Shown here: positions 1-10,010 of the stretch, in pieces
Layout: the number at the start of each line of letters is the position of its first letter
Position numbering within the stretch: the first letter of the stretch is position 1
NCBI GenBank assembly: GCA_027488115.1
Contig: JAIYCG010000023.1
Coordinates: forward strand, 62,001-126,000
Length of the DNA: 64,000 nt
Direction: 5' to 3'
Origin: Comamonadaceae bacterium
Lineage (GTDB): Bacteria > Pseudomonadota > Gammaproteobacteria > Burkholderiales > Burkholderiaceae_C
The notes under the pieces: model-generated
Database searches by the model: none
Told to the model about the DNA's origin: nothing
Seen by the model: the letters and a program-made list of their open reading frames with translations, nothing else
Position numbers and translations under genes: made by a program

Positions 1-569
1 CGCTGCATGCGGCCCATCATGAAGGCCACCAACAACGAGGCCGTGACTTGTGCGTCCACTGTTGGCGTCTCGCTTTGCGGTCCGCCATCGCGCAATGATT
101 GCTTAAAAGCACTTTCCAGCTTGTCGAACAACAAATTCATGCGCTCTTGCAAACGCTCGTTTTCAAACACCAACGCATCGCCCGTCATCACGCGCGCCAT
201 GCCTGGGTTCTTTTCTGCAAATTGCAAAATGAGCGCCACGGTGCGCGCCACTTGCGCTGGCCCTGCGGGTTCGCGGTCGGCAATTTGACGCACAAACGCA
301 AACACCGATTGCTCCACAAAATCAATCAAACCCTCAAACATTTGCGCTTTGCTGGCAAAGTGACGGTACAGCGCCGCTTCACTCACACCCAACTTAGCAG
401 ACAAAGCCGCAGTGGTGATGCGTTCAGCACCAGGTTGCTCCAACATACCGGCCAAAGTTTGCAAAATTTGCAAACGCCGCTCGCCGGGTTTGGGGCGCTT
501 GCGTATGGGGGCAGCGCCAGCCTCTTCGTTGTCGGGCATGTTGTCTTCGTGGCTTGACTCTGTGTTCAT
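1..569 (-). CDS. slmA: TetR-family nucleoid occlusion factor SlmA, partial (C-terminus off the window)
   Basis: About 189 codons are visible, starting at an ATG at 569; the C-terminus lies beyond base 1. Residues 27-80 form a TetR-type helix-turn-helix: a GERRLQILQTLAGML helix, then SAKLGVSEAALYRHFASKAQMFEGL. The low-complexity acidic leader and the YRHFASKAQMFEGLI segment are typical of SlmA, the DNA-bound FtsZ antagonist that keeps the Z-ring off the nucleoid. The gene starts 14 bases after the argB stop, so it is probably cotranscribed with argB, an arrangement common in Burkholderiales. The alternative is a generic TetR repressor; the argB linkage favours SlmA. Confidence 0.75.
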   Translation of the reverse strand, partial: MNTESSHEDNMPDNEEAGAAPIRKRPKPGERRLQILQTLAGMLEQPGAERITTAALSAKLGVSEAALYRHFASKAQMFEGLIDFVEQSVFAFVRQIADREPAGPAQVARTVALILQFAEKNPGMARVMTGDALVFENERLQERMNLLFDKLESAFKQSLRDGGPQSETPTVDAQVTASLLVAFMMGRMQ

Positions 570-583
570 GGAATGCTCCCTGC

Positions 584-1492
<909 letters not shown>

Positions 1493-1596
1493 TCAAAGTG
1501 AAAACAAGCAAGTCAGTGCTTGCTCATAGCAAGAGGTGCATTCAGAGCCGTATTGTGAACACTTTTAAGGCTTTATGCCCCGCACAAACCCCAAGT

Positions 1597-2478
1597 TCAC
1601 AAAATTTTTGTCAGCATGGCATCTACGCCGACTTGCCAGGGCGGCAACTTAAGTTGGAGCGCCTGCTCCAAGCGACTGCAGTTAAGTCGAGAATTGAGGG
1701 GACGCTTGGCAGGGGTAGGGAAATCAGAGGTGGGCACCGCCACAAAATCCTTGACCGCATAGTTCAAGCTAGGCTTCAATTGCTTGGCTTTGGCCAACAC
1801 GTATTCTGCATAGGCGTACCAAGTGGTTTCGCCAGCCGCGGCCAAATGATAGACACCTGTGAGTTGCTGCGGCGCCTGAAGGGCAAGGGCTGTTACATCA
1901 GCCAATAAAGCGGCCCCAGTCGGTGTGCCAAATTGGTCGTTGATGACCGTCATTCGCTCGCGCTCTTGCGCCAAACGCAACATGGTCTTGGCAAAATTCG
2001 CTCCCTCAGTGCCATAGACCCAGCTGGTCCTGAATATCAAAGACTTGGCGCCTTCTTGTGCGATGCTCTGCTCCCCTGCCAACTTGCTATGTCCGTAAAC
2101 ATTCAAAGGGCCGGTTTCATCTGTTTCAAGCCAGGGCCTGTGGCCTGAGCCATCAAACACATAGTCGGTCGAAAAATGAACCAAATAAGCGCCAACAGTA
2201 GTGCATGCACTGGCCAGAACTTCTGGTGCAAGTGCGTTCACCAAAAATGCGGTTTCTGCATCCGATTCCGCTTTGTCAACGGCGGTGTAGGCGGCAGCAT
2301 TCACAAGGACATCTGGCCGAAACTCGCGAACGGTCTCTGACAGGCCTTTGAGGTTGCTCAAGTCACCACAATGCGAAGTGCTGCTTCGATCTAGCGCGAG
2401 CAGTTCCCCCAAGGGCGCTAAGCTGCGCTTCAGCTCCCACCCCACTTGGCCGTTTTGACCGAGCAATAAAATTTTCAT
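1597..2478 (-). CDS. rfbD: dTDP-4-dehydrorhamnose reductase
   Basis: The 293-residue product is an extended SDR enzyme that reduces dTDP-4-dehydro-L-rhamnose to dTDP-L-rhamnose, the last step of the precursor pathway for O-antigen and other polysaccharides. The N-terminus has the Rossmann loop LLGQNGQVGWEL. Further in are FSTDYVFDG and the catalytic Tyr-Lys in NVYGHSKLAGE, then FRTSWVYG. It lies 19 bases after rfbB on the same strand, so the two form an operon. rfbA and rfbC, the other two pathway genes, are not present in this window, although they are often adjacent. Confidence 0.93.
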   Translation of the reverse strand: MKILLLGQNGQVGWELKRSLAPLGELLALDRSSTSHCGDLSNLKGLSETVREFRPDVLVNAAAYTAVDKAESDAETAFLVNALAPEVLASACTTVGAYLVHFSTDYVFDGSGHRPWLETDETGPLNVYGHSKLAGEQSIAQEGAKSLIFRTSWVYGTEGANFAKTMLRLAQERERMTVINDQFGTPTGAALLADVTALALQAPQQLTGVYHLAAAGETTWYAYAEYVLAKAKQLKPSLNYAVKDFVAVPTSDFPTPAKRPLNSRLNCSRLEQALQLKLPPWQVGVDAMLTKIL

Positions 2479-2497
2479 AGCTTGCTAACGAGGGGCT

Positions 2498-3559
2498 TCA
2501 AGCCGTGTATTGCTTAGAAACCCAGTCGCGATAAGCGCCGCTTTGAACATGCGCCACCCATTCGGTATTTTCCAAATACCATGCGATTGTTTTGCGTATG
2601 CCCGTTTCAAACGTTTCGGCAGGCTTCCAGCCCAATTCTTTTTCTAACTTGCGGGCGTCAATGGCGTAGCGTCTGTCGTGACCCGGACGGTCTTTGACGT
2701 AAGTGATTTGCTGCGCATAGCTTTGGCCATCTCCCCGCGGACGCAACTCATCCAGCAAAGCGCACACCGTTTTCACAATCTCGATGTTGGGCTTTTCGTT
2801 CCAGCCGCCGACGTTGTAAGTCTCGCCCAAGCGGCCGCCTTCTAACACGCGTCTTATGGCACTGCAGTGGTCTTTGACATAAAGCCAATCGCGTACTTGC
2901 ATGCCATCACCATAAACAGGCAAAGCTTTACCCGCCAGCGCATTGACTATCATGAGCGGTATGAGCTTTTCAGGGAAATGCAATGGGCCGTAGTTGTTGC
3001 TGCAATTGGTGGTGAGCACCGGCAAGCCATAAGTATGGTGCCAAGCCCGCACCAAATGGTCGCTGGCGGCTTTGCTGGCACTGTAAGGGCTGTTGGGCTC
3101 GTACTGGTGCAACTCTGTGAACGCCGGGTCTTGGGGCGCAAGGCTGCCGTACACCTCATCGGTCGACACGTGCAAAAAACGAAACTGTTTTTGAGCATCC
3201 GCTTTCAAGCCAAGCCAATAACCACGGACCGATTCCAACAAACGGAAGGTACCCACAATGTTGGTTTCAATGAATTCGCCAGGGCCGTGAATGGAGCGAT
3301 CCACATGACTTTCGGCTGCAAAGTTCAAGACAGCACGGGGCTGGTGTTCGCTCAACAACTTAGGCAACAGCTCAACATCGCCTATATCGCCCTGCACAAA
3401 CACATGCTGTGGCTTGTTTTTCAAGACGGCCAAGGACTCCAAATTTCCAGCATAGGTAAGCTTGTCGAGATTGACAATTTTTTCATCGGTGTGGGCCACC
3501 CAGTCCAAGACAAAATTGGCACCGATGAAGCCTGCGCCACCCGTTATGAGGACGGTCAT
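2498..3559 (-). CDS. rfbB: dTDP-glucose 4,6-dehydratase
   Basis: The 353-residue enzyme converts dTDP-glucose to dTDP-4-keto-6-deoxyglucose in the rhamnose pathway. It begins with [17 protein letters not shown], the NAD-binding Rossmann loop. It carries [11 protein letters not shown] (Thr-Asp-Glu catalytic triad region) and the Tyr-Lys of [15 protein letters not shown] longer frame exists upstream to 3604, but the ATG at 3559 places the glycine loop at the usual position and has a GGAAAG ribosome site about nine bases upstream. It is the first gene of an rfbB-rfbD pair and is divergent from the phasin gene, 102 bases away. Confidence 0.94.
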   Translation of the reverse strand: MTVLITGGAGFIGANFVLDWVAHTDEKIVNLDKLTYAGNLESLAVLKNKPQHVFVQGDIGDVELLPKLLSEHQPRAVLNFAAESHVDRSIHGPGEFIETNIVGTFRLLESVRGYWLGLKADAQKQFRFLHVSTDEVYGSLAPQDPAFTELHQYEPNSPYSASKAASDHLVRAWHHTYGLPVLTTNCSNNYGPLHFPEKLIPLMIVNALAGKALPVYGDGMQVRDWLYVKDHCSAIRRVLEGGRLGETYNVGGWNEKPNIEIVKTVCALLDELRPRGDGQSYAQQITYVKDRPGHDRRYAIDARKLEKELGWKPAETFETGIRKTIAWYLENTEWVAHVQSGAYRDWVSKQYTA

Positions 3560-3661
3560 GTTTTTTTCTTTCCAAAACTGTATTTTAGAAGCCTTGGCAC
3601 GCATTGCCGCAGCGGTTAAAGTGAAGCTTTATCGGTCTACCCCAAGAAGTTCGGAGTTTCC

Positions 3662-4162
3662 ATGGCCCCCACCTCACCTAAAAAACCTGCCAAAGGCGCC
3701 AGCAATTCAAGCGAACCCCCGCACAGCGCCGCCTCCAAAGACATTTGGCTAGCGGGTCTAGGTGCCATGGCGCAAGCTCAAGCCCAAGCCAGAGCCCAAG
3801 GCAGCAAGACCTTCGAAGCCTTGGTGGCGGAGGGCTTGGCCTTTCAACGCAAATCCCAAGAAGCGGCCCAAGAAAAAATCACCGAGGCTGCCGCCCACTT
3901 CAACCAAATGACCCAAGGGCTTAGCGCTGGACTGGTGCAACCCATGGCCGTCAAGGTCGACCGGCTTGAACATTTGTTTGAAGACCGTGTGGCCCGTGCG
4001 CTGAAAAGTTTAGGCCTGCCCACCGCAGCTGAAGTGGCTGATTTGCAAGAGCGAGTGGCGGCTTTGGAAGCGGCTTTAAGCCAAAAAGCGACCCTGCCAA
4101 GGTCAAAGGCGCCCGCCAAAAAACGACCTGCTGCCCCAACCAACAAGGCTACAAAGTCTTAA
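3662..4162 (+). CDS. Phasin-family polyhydroxyalkanoate granule-associated protein
   Basis: The 166-residue protein has the layout of PhaF/PhaI-type phasins: a central helical segment starting DIWLAGLGAMAQAQAQARAQG, then an amphipathic stretch ending in a coiled coil (EVADLQERVAALEAALSQ). It ends in a Lys/Ala/Pro-rich tail (SKAPAKKRPAAPTNKATKS) like the DNA-binding histone-like tail of PhaF. Phasins coat PHA storage granules, and the tail would let granules attach to the nucleoid. It is followed after 3 bases by a TetR gene, matching the phasin-regulator linkage of pha clusters. No PHA synthase is in the window. Confidence 0.8.
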   Translation: MAPTSPKKPAKGASNSSEPPHSAASKDIWLAGLGAMAQAQAQARAQGSKTFEALVAEGLAFQRKSQEAAQEKITEAAAHFNQMTQGLSAGLVQPMAVKVDRLEHLFEDRVARALKSLGLPTAAEVADLQERVAALEAALSQKATLPRSKAPAKKRPAAPTNKATKS

Positions 4163-4165
4163 AAG

Positions 4166-4831
4166 ATGGCTAAAAAAGCCCCTCGACGCACTGCCGAGCG
4201 AATTGCAACAGTCGCTTTAGACTTGTTCAATCGCTACGGCGAACCCAACGTGTCGACCACGCTCATTTCGTCTGAGTTGAACATCAGCCCCGGCAATTTG
4301 TACTATCACTTTCCCGCCAAAGACCAACTGGTCAGCCACCTGTTTGACAACTACAAGGCAGACATTCTGAAGTTGCTAGACGCCAGTCAAGATGTCAAGG
4401 ACGTGGAAGACGCTTGGTTCTTTTTGCACTCCCTGTTTGAACTCATTTGGGAGCATCGGTTTTTGTACCGAGACCTCAACGATCTGCTGTCTAAAAATCG
4501 CCACCTCGAAACCAATTTCAAGCACATCTTAGAAGTTAAAACGGCATCACTTCAGCAATTGTTAAAGGCTTTGGCCAAGCAAGGCCACATTCGCAATGAG
4601 CCAGAGACCTTCATCACCCTGTCGGCCAGCATGTCCGTGGTGGTGACTTACTGGCTCAGCTATGAATACGTGCGCAACCCACGCCACGCCATGGAACCCG
4701 AGAGCGCAGGTGATGCGCTAGCGAGAGGTGCGCGGCATGTTTTGTTGTTGCTGGCACCTTACTTGGAAAATGAACAAGCGCGTGCTCATTTGATGCAGTT
4801 GACAAACGCCTACGCGGCTAACACAGCTTGA
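4166..4831 (+). CDS. TetR/AcrR-family regulator, PhaD-like
   Basis: This 221-residue protein has an N-terminal TetR helix-turn-helix (RIATVALDLFNRYGEPNVST, then SSELNISPGNLYYHFPAKDQLV). It also has a long all-helical C-terminal domain rich in aromatic residues (FFLHSLFELIWEHRFLYRDL), as in the PhaD subgroup that regulates PHA genes in pseudomonads. It starts 3 bases after the phasin stop codon, so the two are almost certainly cotranscribed. The inference is that it senses a PHA-related metabolite and controls this small operon. The helix-turn-helix is certain, the PhaD assignment less so. It converges on coaX with a 5-base gap. Confidence 0.75.
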   Translation: MAKKAPRRTAERIATVALDLFNRYGEPNVSTTLISSELNISPGNLYYHFPAKDQLVSHLFDNYKADILKLLDASQDVKDVEDAWFFLHSLFELIWEHRFLYRDLNDLLSKNRHLETNFKHILEVKTASLQQLLKALAKQGHIRNEPETFITLSASMSVVVTYWLSYEYVRNPRHAMEPESAGDALARGARHVLLLLAPYLENEQARAHLMQLTNAYAANTA

Positions 4832-4836
4832 AGCTT

Positions 4837-5601
4837 TCAAGCAAAACGCGTTTGCGCCAGCTTCAACAGACCGTCAAAAATAAGGCTGTCAACCAACTCA
4901 AATTGAATGGCCATGCTGGGCGCCATTTTCCAGCCCGCACCACCGGTCATCACACATTGTGGCTCTAGGCCTGTGTGCTCTCTGAGGTGTTGCACCATGC
5001 GTTCACAAGCCCCCGCAATGGCATAGGTGCCACCACTGGTGAGTGCATCGCTGGTGTTGGTGGGAAAGGGTCTGACTTCGCCCGTTGGCACGTGCAAGCC
5101 AGCCGTGCCCGACTCTAGAGCGCGCAACATAATGCCGTGCCCCGGCAAGATGAAACCGCCTAAAAATTTACCATGCTGATCGAGCGCTTCCACCGTGACG
5201 GCTGTGCCCACCATGACCACCACCAAGGGTTTTTCATGCCCCTTGGTCAGCATGCGATGGCGCGCGCCGACCATGGCCACCCAACGGTCTGAACCTAAGC
5301 GAGTGGGATGATCGTAGCCGTTGCTGACACCAGCTTCAGCAGCGGATGACACCACCCACTGCGGGGCTACATCCCAAAGCTCCATTTGCTCTTGAACGCG
5401 GCGCTTCACGGCATCGCCGGCCACCACGCAACCCAGCATGTACTGAGGCACAGGCAAGTTGGCCCATGACCCTTCAATGAGGGTTTCGATGTTTTCTAAA
5501 AACTCTGCACCTTGAGCCAAAACAGTGGCTTGGGTGTGAGGCTTATCGTAGAGCGCCCACTTCAAACGAGTGTTGCCAACGTCGATTGCCAAAAATGTCA
5601 T
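4837..5601 (-). CDS. coaX: Type III pantothenate kinase
   Basis: The 254-residue product belongs to the ASKHA-fold CoaX family, which phosphorylates pantothenate in the first step of coenzyme A synthesis. Visible motifs are the N-terminal phosphate loop [17 protein letters not shown], the [20 protein letters not shown] segment carrying a family-defining aspartate, [13 protein letters not shown], and [15 protein letters not shown]. The GGAGW loop is near the C-terminus. In many Burkholderiales coaX follows birA; here it lies 46 bases downstream of an amidase gene instead, so transcription from the amidase promoter is possible. Confidence 0.93.
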   Translation of the reverse strand: MTFLAIDVGNTRLKWALYDKPHTQATVLAQGAEFLENIETLIEGSWANLPVPQYMLGCVVAGDAVKRRVQEQMELWDVAPQWVVSSAAEAGVSNGYDHPTRLGSDRWVAMVGARHRMLTKGHEKPLVVVMVGTAVTVEALDQHGKFLGGFILPGHGIMLRALESGTAGLHVPTGEVRPFPTNTSDALTSGGTYAIAGACERMVQHLREHTGLEPQCVMTGGAGWKMAPSMAIQFELVDSLIFDGLLKLAQTRFA

Positions 5602-5647
5602 GTGCGGATGATAATGATTTTTCAGCGGCTAAGCGCCAACGCGCCTA

Positions 5648-7099
5648 TCAAATCTGAGGTCGAGGGATAGGGCAGACAGATTCATAGGCCCTGGATGCAC
5701 GCAAAACCAACGCATCGTCAAACATGCGGCCCACAAATTGGAGGCCAATGGGCAAGCCATCTTTGGTCAGCCCACAAGGAATGGTCGAAGCCGGTTGCTG
5801 CGTGAGGTTGAACGGATAGCTAAAAGGCGTCCAGCCCAACATGGCTTCGGGAGTCATGGCTTGTTGTCCTGCGGGGCGCGCGTCAAATGCTGGCACAGCC
5901 ACCGAGGGCGTGACCAACAAATCGTATTTCTGCATGAACTGACGCATGTGCGAGCCCAATGCGCCGCGCTTTAAATTCAATTGCTGCACGTCCATGGCAC
6001 TGAGCTTTTCACCCAACATGGCTTCAGCTTTGAAATCAGGATCGGCTAAAGCTTGTTGCTCAGCCGAAAGGCCTTCCCAAACGGAGAGTGCCCCCAAGAA
6101 CCACAAGCCCGTCGTAATTTCTAGGGGGTCTTCAAAGCCTGGGTCGATTTGCTCAACCTGTGCGCCCAAACTTTGCAACACCTTCACGGCCGTTTCGACA
6201 GCGGCGGCTACTTCAGGGTGAATGTTTTTGGCGTAGCCCAATGCGGGTGAATACGCAATGCGCAAACCGCGAATGCCGTCATCCAAGCCAACGCAGTAAT
6301 CGGTGGCATCGGGTGGCAAAGACGTCCAGTCGCGGGCATCGGGCTGCTTCATGACATTCATCATGAGCGCCGCATCACGCACGCTCATGGAGTGAGGGCC
6401 CAAATGAGCTACAGAACCAAAAGGAGAAAGTGGATAAGCAGGGACACGACCAAAGCTGGGCTTTAAACCAAAGTTGCCGCAGAACGCAGCTGGAATACGC
6501 ACACTGCCCGCGCCGTCAGTGCCTACACCGATCGGACCCAAACCTGCCGCGACCGCAGCAGCGGTGCCGCCAGAAGATCCGCCTGGCGTTTTATCCGTGT
6601 TCCATGGATTGCGCGTGATGCCTGTGGCGGGTGAGTTGGTCTCTCCTTTGCAACCAAATTCGGGGGTTGTGGTTTTGGCAAACAAGACCGCGCCAGCTTC
6701 GCGCAAGCGAGCTGTCACGGGGGCATCGATATCCCAAGCTTGGTTGGGATCGACGGTACGGCTGCCGCGCAAGGTGGGCCAACCGCGCGTCAAAATTAAG
6801 TCTTTGATGGAGACGGGCACGCCTTCCAAAGCGCCCACCTCGGCGCCGCCATTTAGCGCTGCTTTTCGATGCGCTTGCCACTTGGCTTCGCTGGACTTGG
6901 CACAGTTCATGGCCACGTCTTCATCGAGCAAGGAAAAGGCATTGAGCTTTGGGTTGATTTTCTCAATGCGCGCCAACAAGGCTTTGGTGGCGTCGACGGG
7001 TGATGCTTGACCACTTCGATACACATGCAGCAACTGCTCTGCTGTGCACTGCGTTAAATCTGTGGGCGTGCTCACAGGACTGTTGATAGCAGGGTTCAT
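5648..7099 (-). CDS. Amidase-signature family hydrolase
   Basis: The 483-residue enzyme carries the complete Ser-cis-Ser-Lys apparatus of the amidase signature family. The lysine is in PVSIKDLILTRG (about residue 97), the cis-serine in TPGGSSGGTAAAVAAG (about 172), and the nucleophile in GVGTDGAGSVRIPAAF (about 196). The C-terminal end has LPIGLQFVGRMFDDALVLRAS. The physiological substrate cannot be told from sequence; GatA is unlikely because gatB and gatC are not adjacent. It is divergent from a second, only distantly similar amidase-family gene and sits upstream of coaX on the same strand. Confidence 0.85.
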   Translation of the reverse strand: MNPAINSPVSTPTDLTQCTAEQLLHVYRSGQASPVDATKALLARIEKINPKLNAFSLLDEDVAMNCAKSSEAKWQAHRKAALNGGAEVGALEGVPVSIKDLILTRGWPTLRGSRTVDPNQAWDIDAPVTARLREAGAVLFAKTTTPEFGCKGETNSPATGITRNPWNTDKTPGGSSGGTAAAVAAGLGPIGVGTDGAGSVRIPAAFCGNFGLKPSFGRVPAYPLSPFGSVAHLGPHSMSVRDAALMMNVMKQPDARDWTSLPPDATDYCVGLDDGIRGLRIAYSPALGYAKNIHPEVAAAVETAVKVLQSLGAQVEQIDPGFEDPLEITTGLWFLGALSVWEGLSAEQQALADPDFKAEAMLGEKLSAMDVQQLNLKRGALGSHMRQFMQKYDLLVTPSVAVPAFDARPAGQQAMTPEAMLGWTPFSYPFNLTQQPASTIPCGLTKDGLPIGLQFVGRMFDDALVLRASRAYESVCPIPRPQI

Positions 7100-7204
7100 G
7101 TCATGTCCTCAGTGAAGATAAGTGACAGCGCGGGGATGAAACTAAGCTCAAAATGCAGGGTCCAAATTCATTTCACTATAGACCCCTCAACGTCAAATAA
7201 GCTC

Positions 7205-8635
7205 ATGGTCATCCCCAATATGTCTGCGCTTGCCTTGTCGCAAGCCATCCACAGCAAGCAAGTTTCGTGTCGCGAGGTCATGCAGGCTTTTTTAAACCAA
7301 ATTGAAAAACACAATCCTGGCAGCAACGCCATCGTCAGCCTAGCGCCTCAAGAAGACCTTTTAGCACAAGCTAACGAACGCGATGCCCAGTTGGCTCGCG
7401 GTCAAACCATGGGCTGGATGCATGGCCTGCCCCAAGCGGTCAAAGATTTGGCTGATGTGCAAGGCTTTCGAACCAGCCAGGGCTCGCCACTGACGCCACT
7501 GACCCCAGCTGCCAAAGATGGCCTCATGGCCTCGCGCATGCGAGATGCGGGTTGCATCATGATTGGCAAAACCAATACGCCTGAATTTGGTTTGGGATCA
7601 CACACTTTCAATGAAGTATTTGGCGCTACCCTCAATGCTTGGGATATCCGCAAAACGGCAGGGGGTAGCAGCGGTGGCGCAGCCGTGGCATTGGCGCAGC
7701 GCATGTTGCCTGTGGCAGATGGTTCCGACTTCATGGGCAGCCTTCGAAATCCAGCGGGTTGGAACCATGTGTTTGGTATGCGTCCATCGCAAGGCCGCGT
7801 TCCCAAACCATCGGTGCCCGACGTGTTCATTGCACAACTTAGCACTGAAGGGCCCATGGCCCGCACAGTCCCTGATCTGGCCATGCTGCTTTCAACCCAG
7901 GCTGGCTACGATGCGCGTGCACCTTTGTCTATTCAAGAAAATGGCTTGGCATTTTCTCAAAACTTAGAAACCAAGCTGCAAGGTCAACGCATTGGCTGGC
8001 TGGGTAACTTAAACGGCTATCTGCCCATGGCACCGGGTATTTTGGAAACTTGCCAAAGTGCACTCGAGGTTTTAGAAACCACAGGGTGCAAGGTAGACAC
8101 TGCGTCTTTGGTCATGAATCCAGAAGAGATTTGGGATGCCTGGCTGGTGTGGCGCAAAGCTTTGGCAGGGCGCAATGTGGGGAGCTTTGTGCACATGGCG
8201 AATTGGCGAGACAAGGTCAAGCCAGAAGCTCAATGGGAGTTCGACCAATCGCTTGATCTGACTGGCATCCAATTGATGAAAGCAAGTGCCGCGCGCACAA
8301 GCTATTACCAAAGCATGCTCACCCTGTTTGAGACCTTTGATGTGCTGGCCATACCCAGCGCTCAAGTTTGGCCATTTGATGTCAAAGAGCGTTGGCCGAC
8401 CCACATCCATGGTCAAGCGATGGACACCTATCACCGCTGGATGGAAGTCGTGATCTACCCCACTTTTGCAGGCTTGCCCGCGATCAGCGTGCCTGCTGGA
8501 TTCAATGCGCAAGGACTGCCCATGGGCTTGCAGCTCATTGGCAAACCGCAAGCCGATTTTGAGCTGCTACAAGTAGCCTATGCGTACGAGCAGGCTGCTC
8601 AAAATTTAATTCAGATGAGACCGCCTGGGGTTTAA
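7205..8635 (+). CDS. Amidase-signature family hydrolase (second, divergent copy)
   Basis: From the ATG at 7205 the product is 476 residues. Catalytic motifs are AVKDLADVQG (lysine), TAGGSSGGAAVALAQ (cis-serine) and DGSDFMGSLRNPAGW (nucleophile). The oxyanion-loop region differs from the usual TDGGGS form. The frame can be extended to an ATG at 7103 with an AGGG upstream. That would leave only 3 bases between two divergent start codons, and the extra 34 residues do not resemble the family. A start at 7220 is also possible. The low similarity to the neighbouring amidase argues against a recent tandem duplication. Substrate unknown. Confidence 0.83.
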   Translation: MVIPNMSALALSQAIHSKQVSCREVMQAFLNQIEKHNPGSNAIVSLAPQEDLLAQANERDAQLARGQTMGWMHGLPQAVKDLADVQGFRTSQGSPLTPLTPAAKDGLMASRMRDAGCIMIGKTNTPEFGLGSHTFNEVFGATLNAWDIRKTAGGSSGGAAVALAQRMLPVADGSDFMGSLRNPAGWNHVFGMRPSQGRVPKPSVPDVFIAQLSTEGPMARTVPDLAMLLSTQAGYDARAPLSIQENGLAFSQNLETKLQGQRIGWLGNLNGYLPMAPGILETCQSALEVLETTGCKVDTASLVMNPEEIWDAWLVWRKALAGRNVGSFVHMANWRDKVKPEAQWEFDQSLDLTGIQLMKASAARTSYYQSMLTLFETFDVLAIPSAQVWPFDVKERWPTHIHGQAMDTYHRWMEVVIYPTFAGLPAISVPAGFNAQGLPMGLQLIGKPQADFELLQVAYAYEQAAQNLIQMRPPGV

Positions 8636-8672
8636 CTTCTGCCTGCAAAGTGCCAGAACTCTTTGCGCTTTG

Positions 8673-10010
8673 TTAACGCATCGCGCCTGTCAAAGTCAGA
8701 CTGGCCAAGGCCATCACTTTGGCCGAGTCCACCAATTCTTGAATGCCCACATACTCATTGGGCTGGTGCGCCAAATCCAAAATACCTGGGCCATAAGCAA
8801 TGCAATCTTTGAGCTTGCCTGTTCGCACAATGTGCTTTTGATCGTAGGTGCCGGGGCTGGAAATGTAAGAAGGTTCGCGTCCCAAGACACGCGCAATGGC
8901 CCGCGCAGTGGCATCCACCACAGGGGCATCGCGAGGTGTGGCGGTGGGCACAAAGCTCATGATGTCGCGAATACCAAAATCAAAACCTGGGCGCGTGCGT
9001 TTCAATTCATCGAGCATGTCAATGATTTCTTGCTTCACAGCTTCCAAATTTTCTTCTGCAATGAATCGCCGATCGAGCACGGTGCGACAGCTGTGGGCCA
9101 CCACAGGTGACGGCGAATCGGCGGTCGGCCAGCCGCGAGCATCGGTTGCATAGTGTTGCTCAACTTGACCCCCATGGATGCTGTTGATGTTCAAGGTACT
9201 GACGCGCGCGCCCTGCGGTTCGACAGGCTCGGACGTATGGCGTTCTTTCAAGCGGGGTTGCAATTGAGTTTCAAGCAAATGAATAAACGCACTCATGTGA
9301 TTGATGGCGCTGTCTCCCAAAAAGGGCATAGAGCCATGCGCAATGCGGCCCTTGGTTTCAACCTCACCCCACCAGACACCGCGGTGGCCCAAACAAATGC
9401 GGTCTACGCCTAATGGCTCAGGAATGATGACGTGGTGCACACGGGGTTTGCTGAAATAACCGCGCTCTGCCAAGTAACCCACACCAGCAAAGCCGCCAGA
9501 CTCTTCGTCAACGGTGCCGCTGATTTCAAGTGCGCCTGGGATGGGCATGCCCGATTCAATCAGGGCTTCACAAGCAATGATGCTGGCGGCCAAACCGCCT
9601 TTCATGTCGCAAGTGCCACGGCCATAAATTTTCCCATCGCGAATTTCTGCAGCGAAGGGATCGGAGTGCCAACCACTGCCGGCTTCCACCACATCAATGT
9701 GGCTGTTGAAGTGAACGCATTCGCCGGCGCTTGAGCCTTGCCACCGCGCCACCACGTTGACCCGGGGCTTGGCATCTGAATCGCCGGGTGCGCCATGCGC
9801 TCTGACATACTCCACCGCAAAGCCGCGCGGCTTGAGTCGCTCACCAATCAAGCGAGCGCAGGCTTCGTAGGCATCGCCGGGCGGGTTGACGGTAGGAATG
9901 CGCACCAACTCTTGCGTGAGTGCCACCACATCATCTTGCTTGGCCTCTATGCGCGCCAACAAAGCTTGAACTTGCGGGCTGAGTGACTCAGGGGAGGTTT
10001 TGGTCGTCAT
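8673..10010 (-). CDS. M20-family metallopeptidase (ArgE/DapE type)
   Basis: The 445-residue cytoplasmic zinc hydrolase resembles acetylornithine deacetylase and succinyl-diaminopimelate desuccinylase. Metal ligands and catalytic residues are visible in HFNSHIDVVEAG (His, Asp), GRGTCDMKGGLAA (bridging Asp) and GTVDEESGGFAG (catalytic Glu-Glu). The dimerisation domain follows (residues about 200-320). The ATG at 10010 overlaps the last base of the preceding stop codon, so it is translationally coupled to the persulfide dioxygenase gene. It could belong to the sulfur module, for example by trimming a sulfur-containing N-acyl or peptide compound, but that is inference from position only. Confidence 0.82.
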   Translation of the reverse strand: MTTKTSPESLSPQVQALLARIEAKQDDVVALTQELVRIPTVNPPGDAYEACARLIGERLKPRGFAVEYVRAHGAPGDSDAKPRVNVVARWQGSSAGECVHFNSHIDVVEAGSGWHSDPFAAEIRDGKIYGRGTCDMKGGLAASIIACEALIESGMPIPGALEISGTVDEESGGFAGVGYLAERGYFSKPRVHHVIIPEPLGVDRICLGHRGVWWGEVETKGRIAHGSMPFLGDSAINHMSAFIHLLETQLQPRLKERHTSEPVEPQGARVSTLNINSIHGGQVEQHYATDARGWPTADSPSPVVAHSCRTVLDRRFIAEENLEAVKQEIIDMLDELKRTRPGFDFGIRDIMSFVPTATPRDAPVVDATARAIARVLGREPSYISSPGTYDQKHIVRTGKLKDCIAYGPGILDLAHQPNEYVGIQELVDSAKVMALASLTLTGAMR

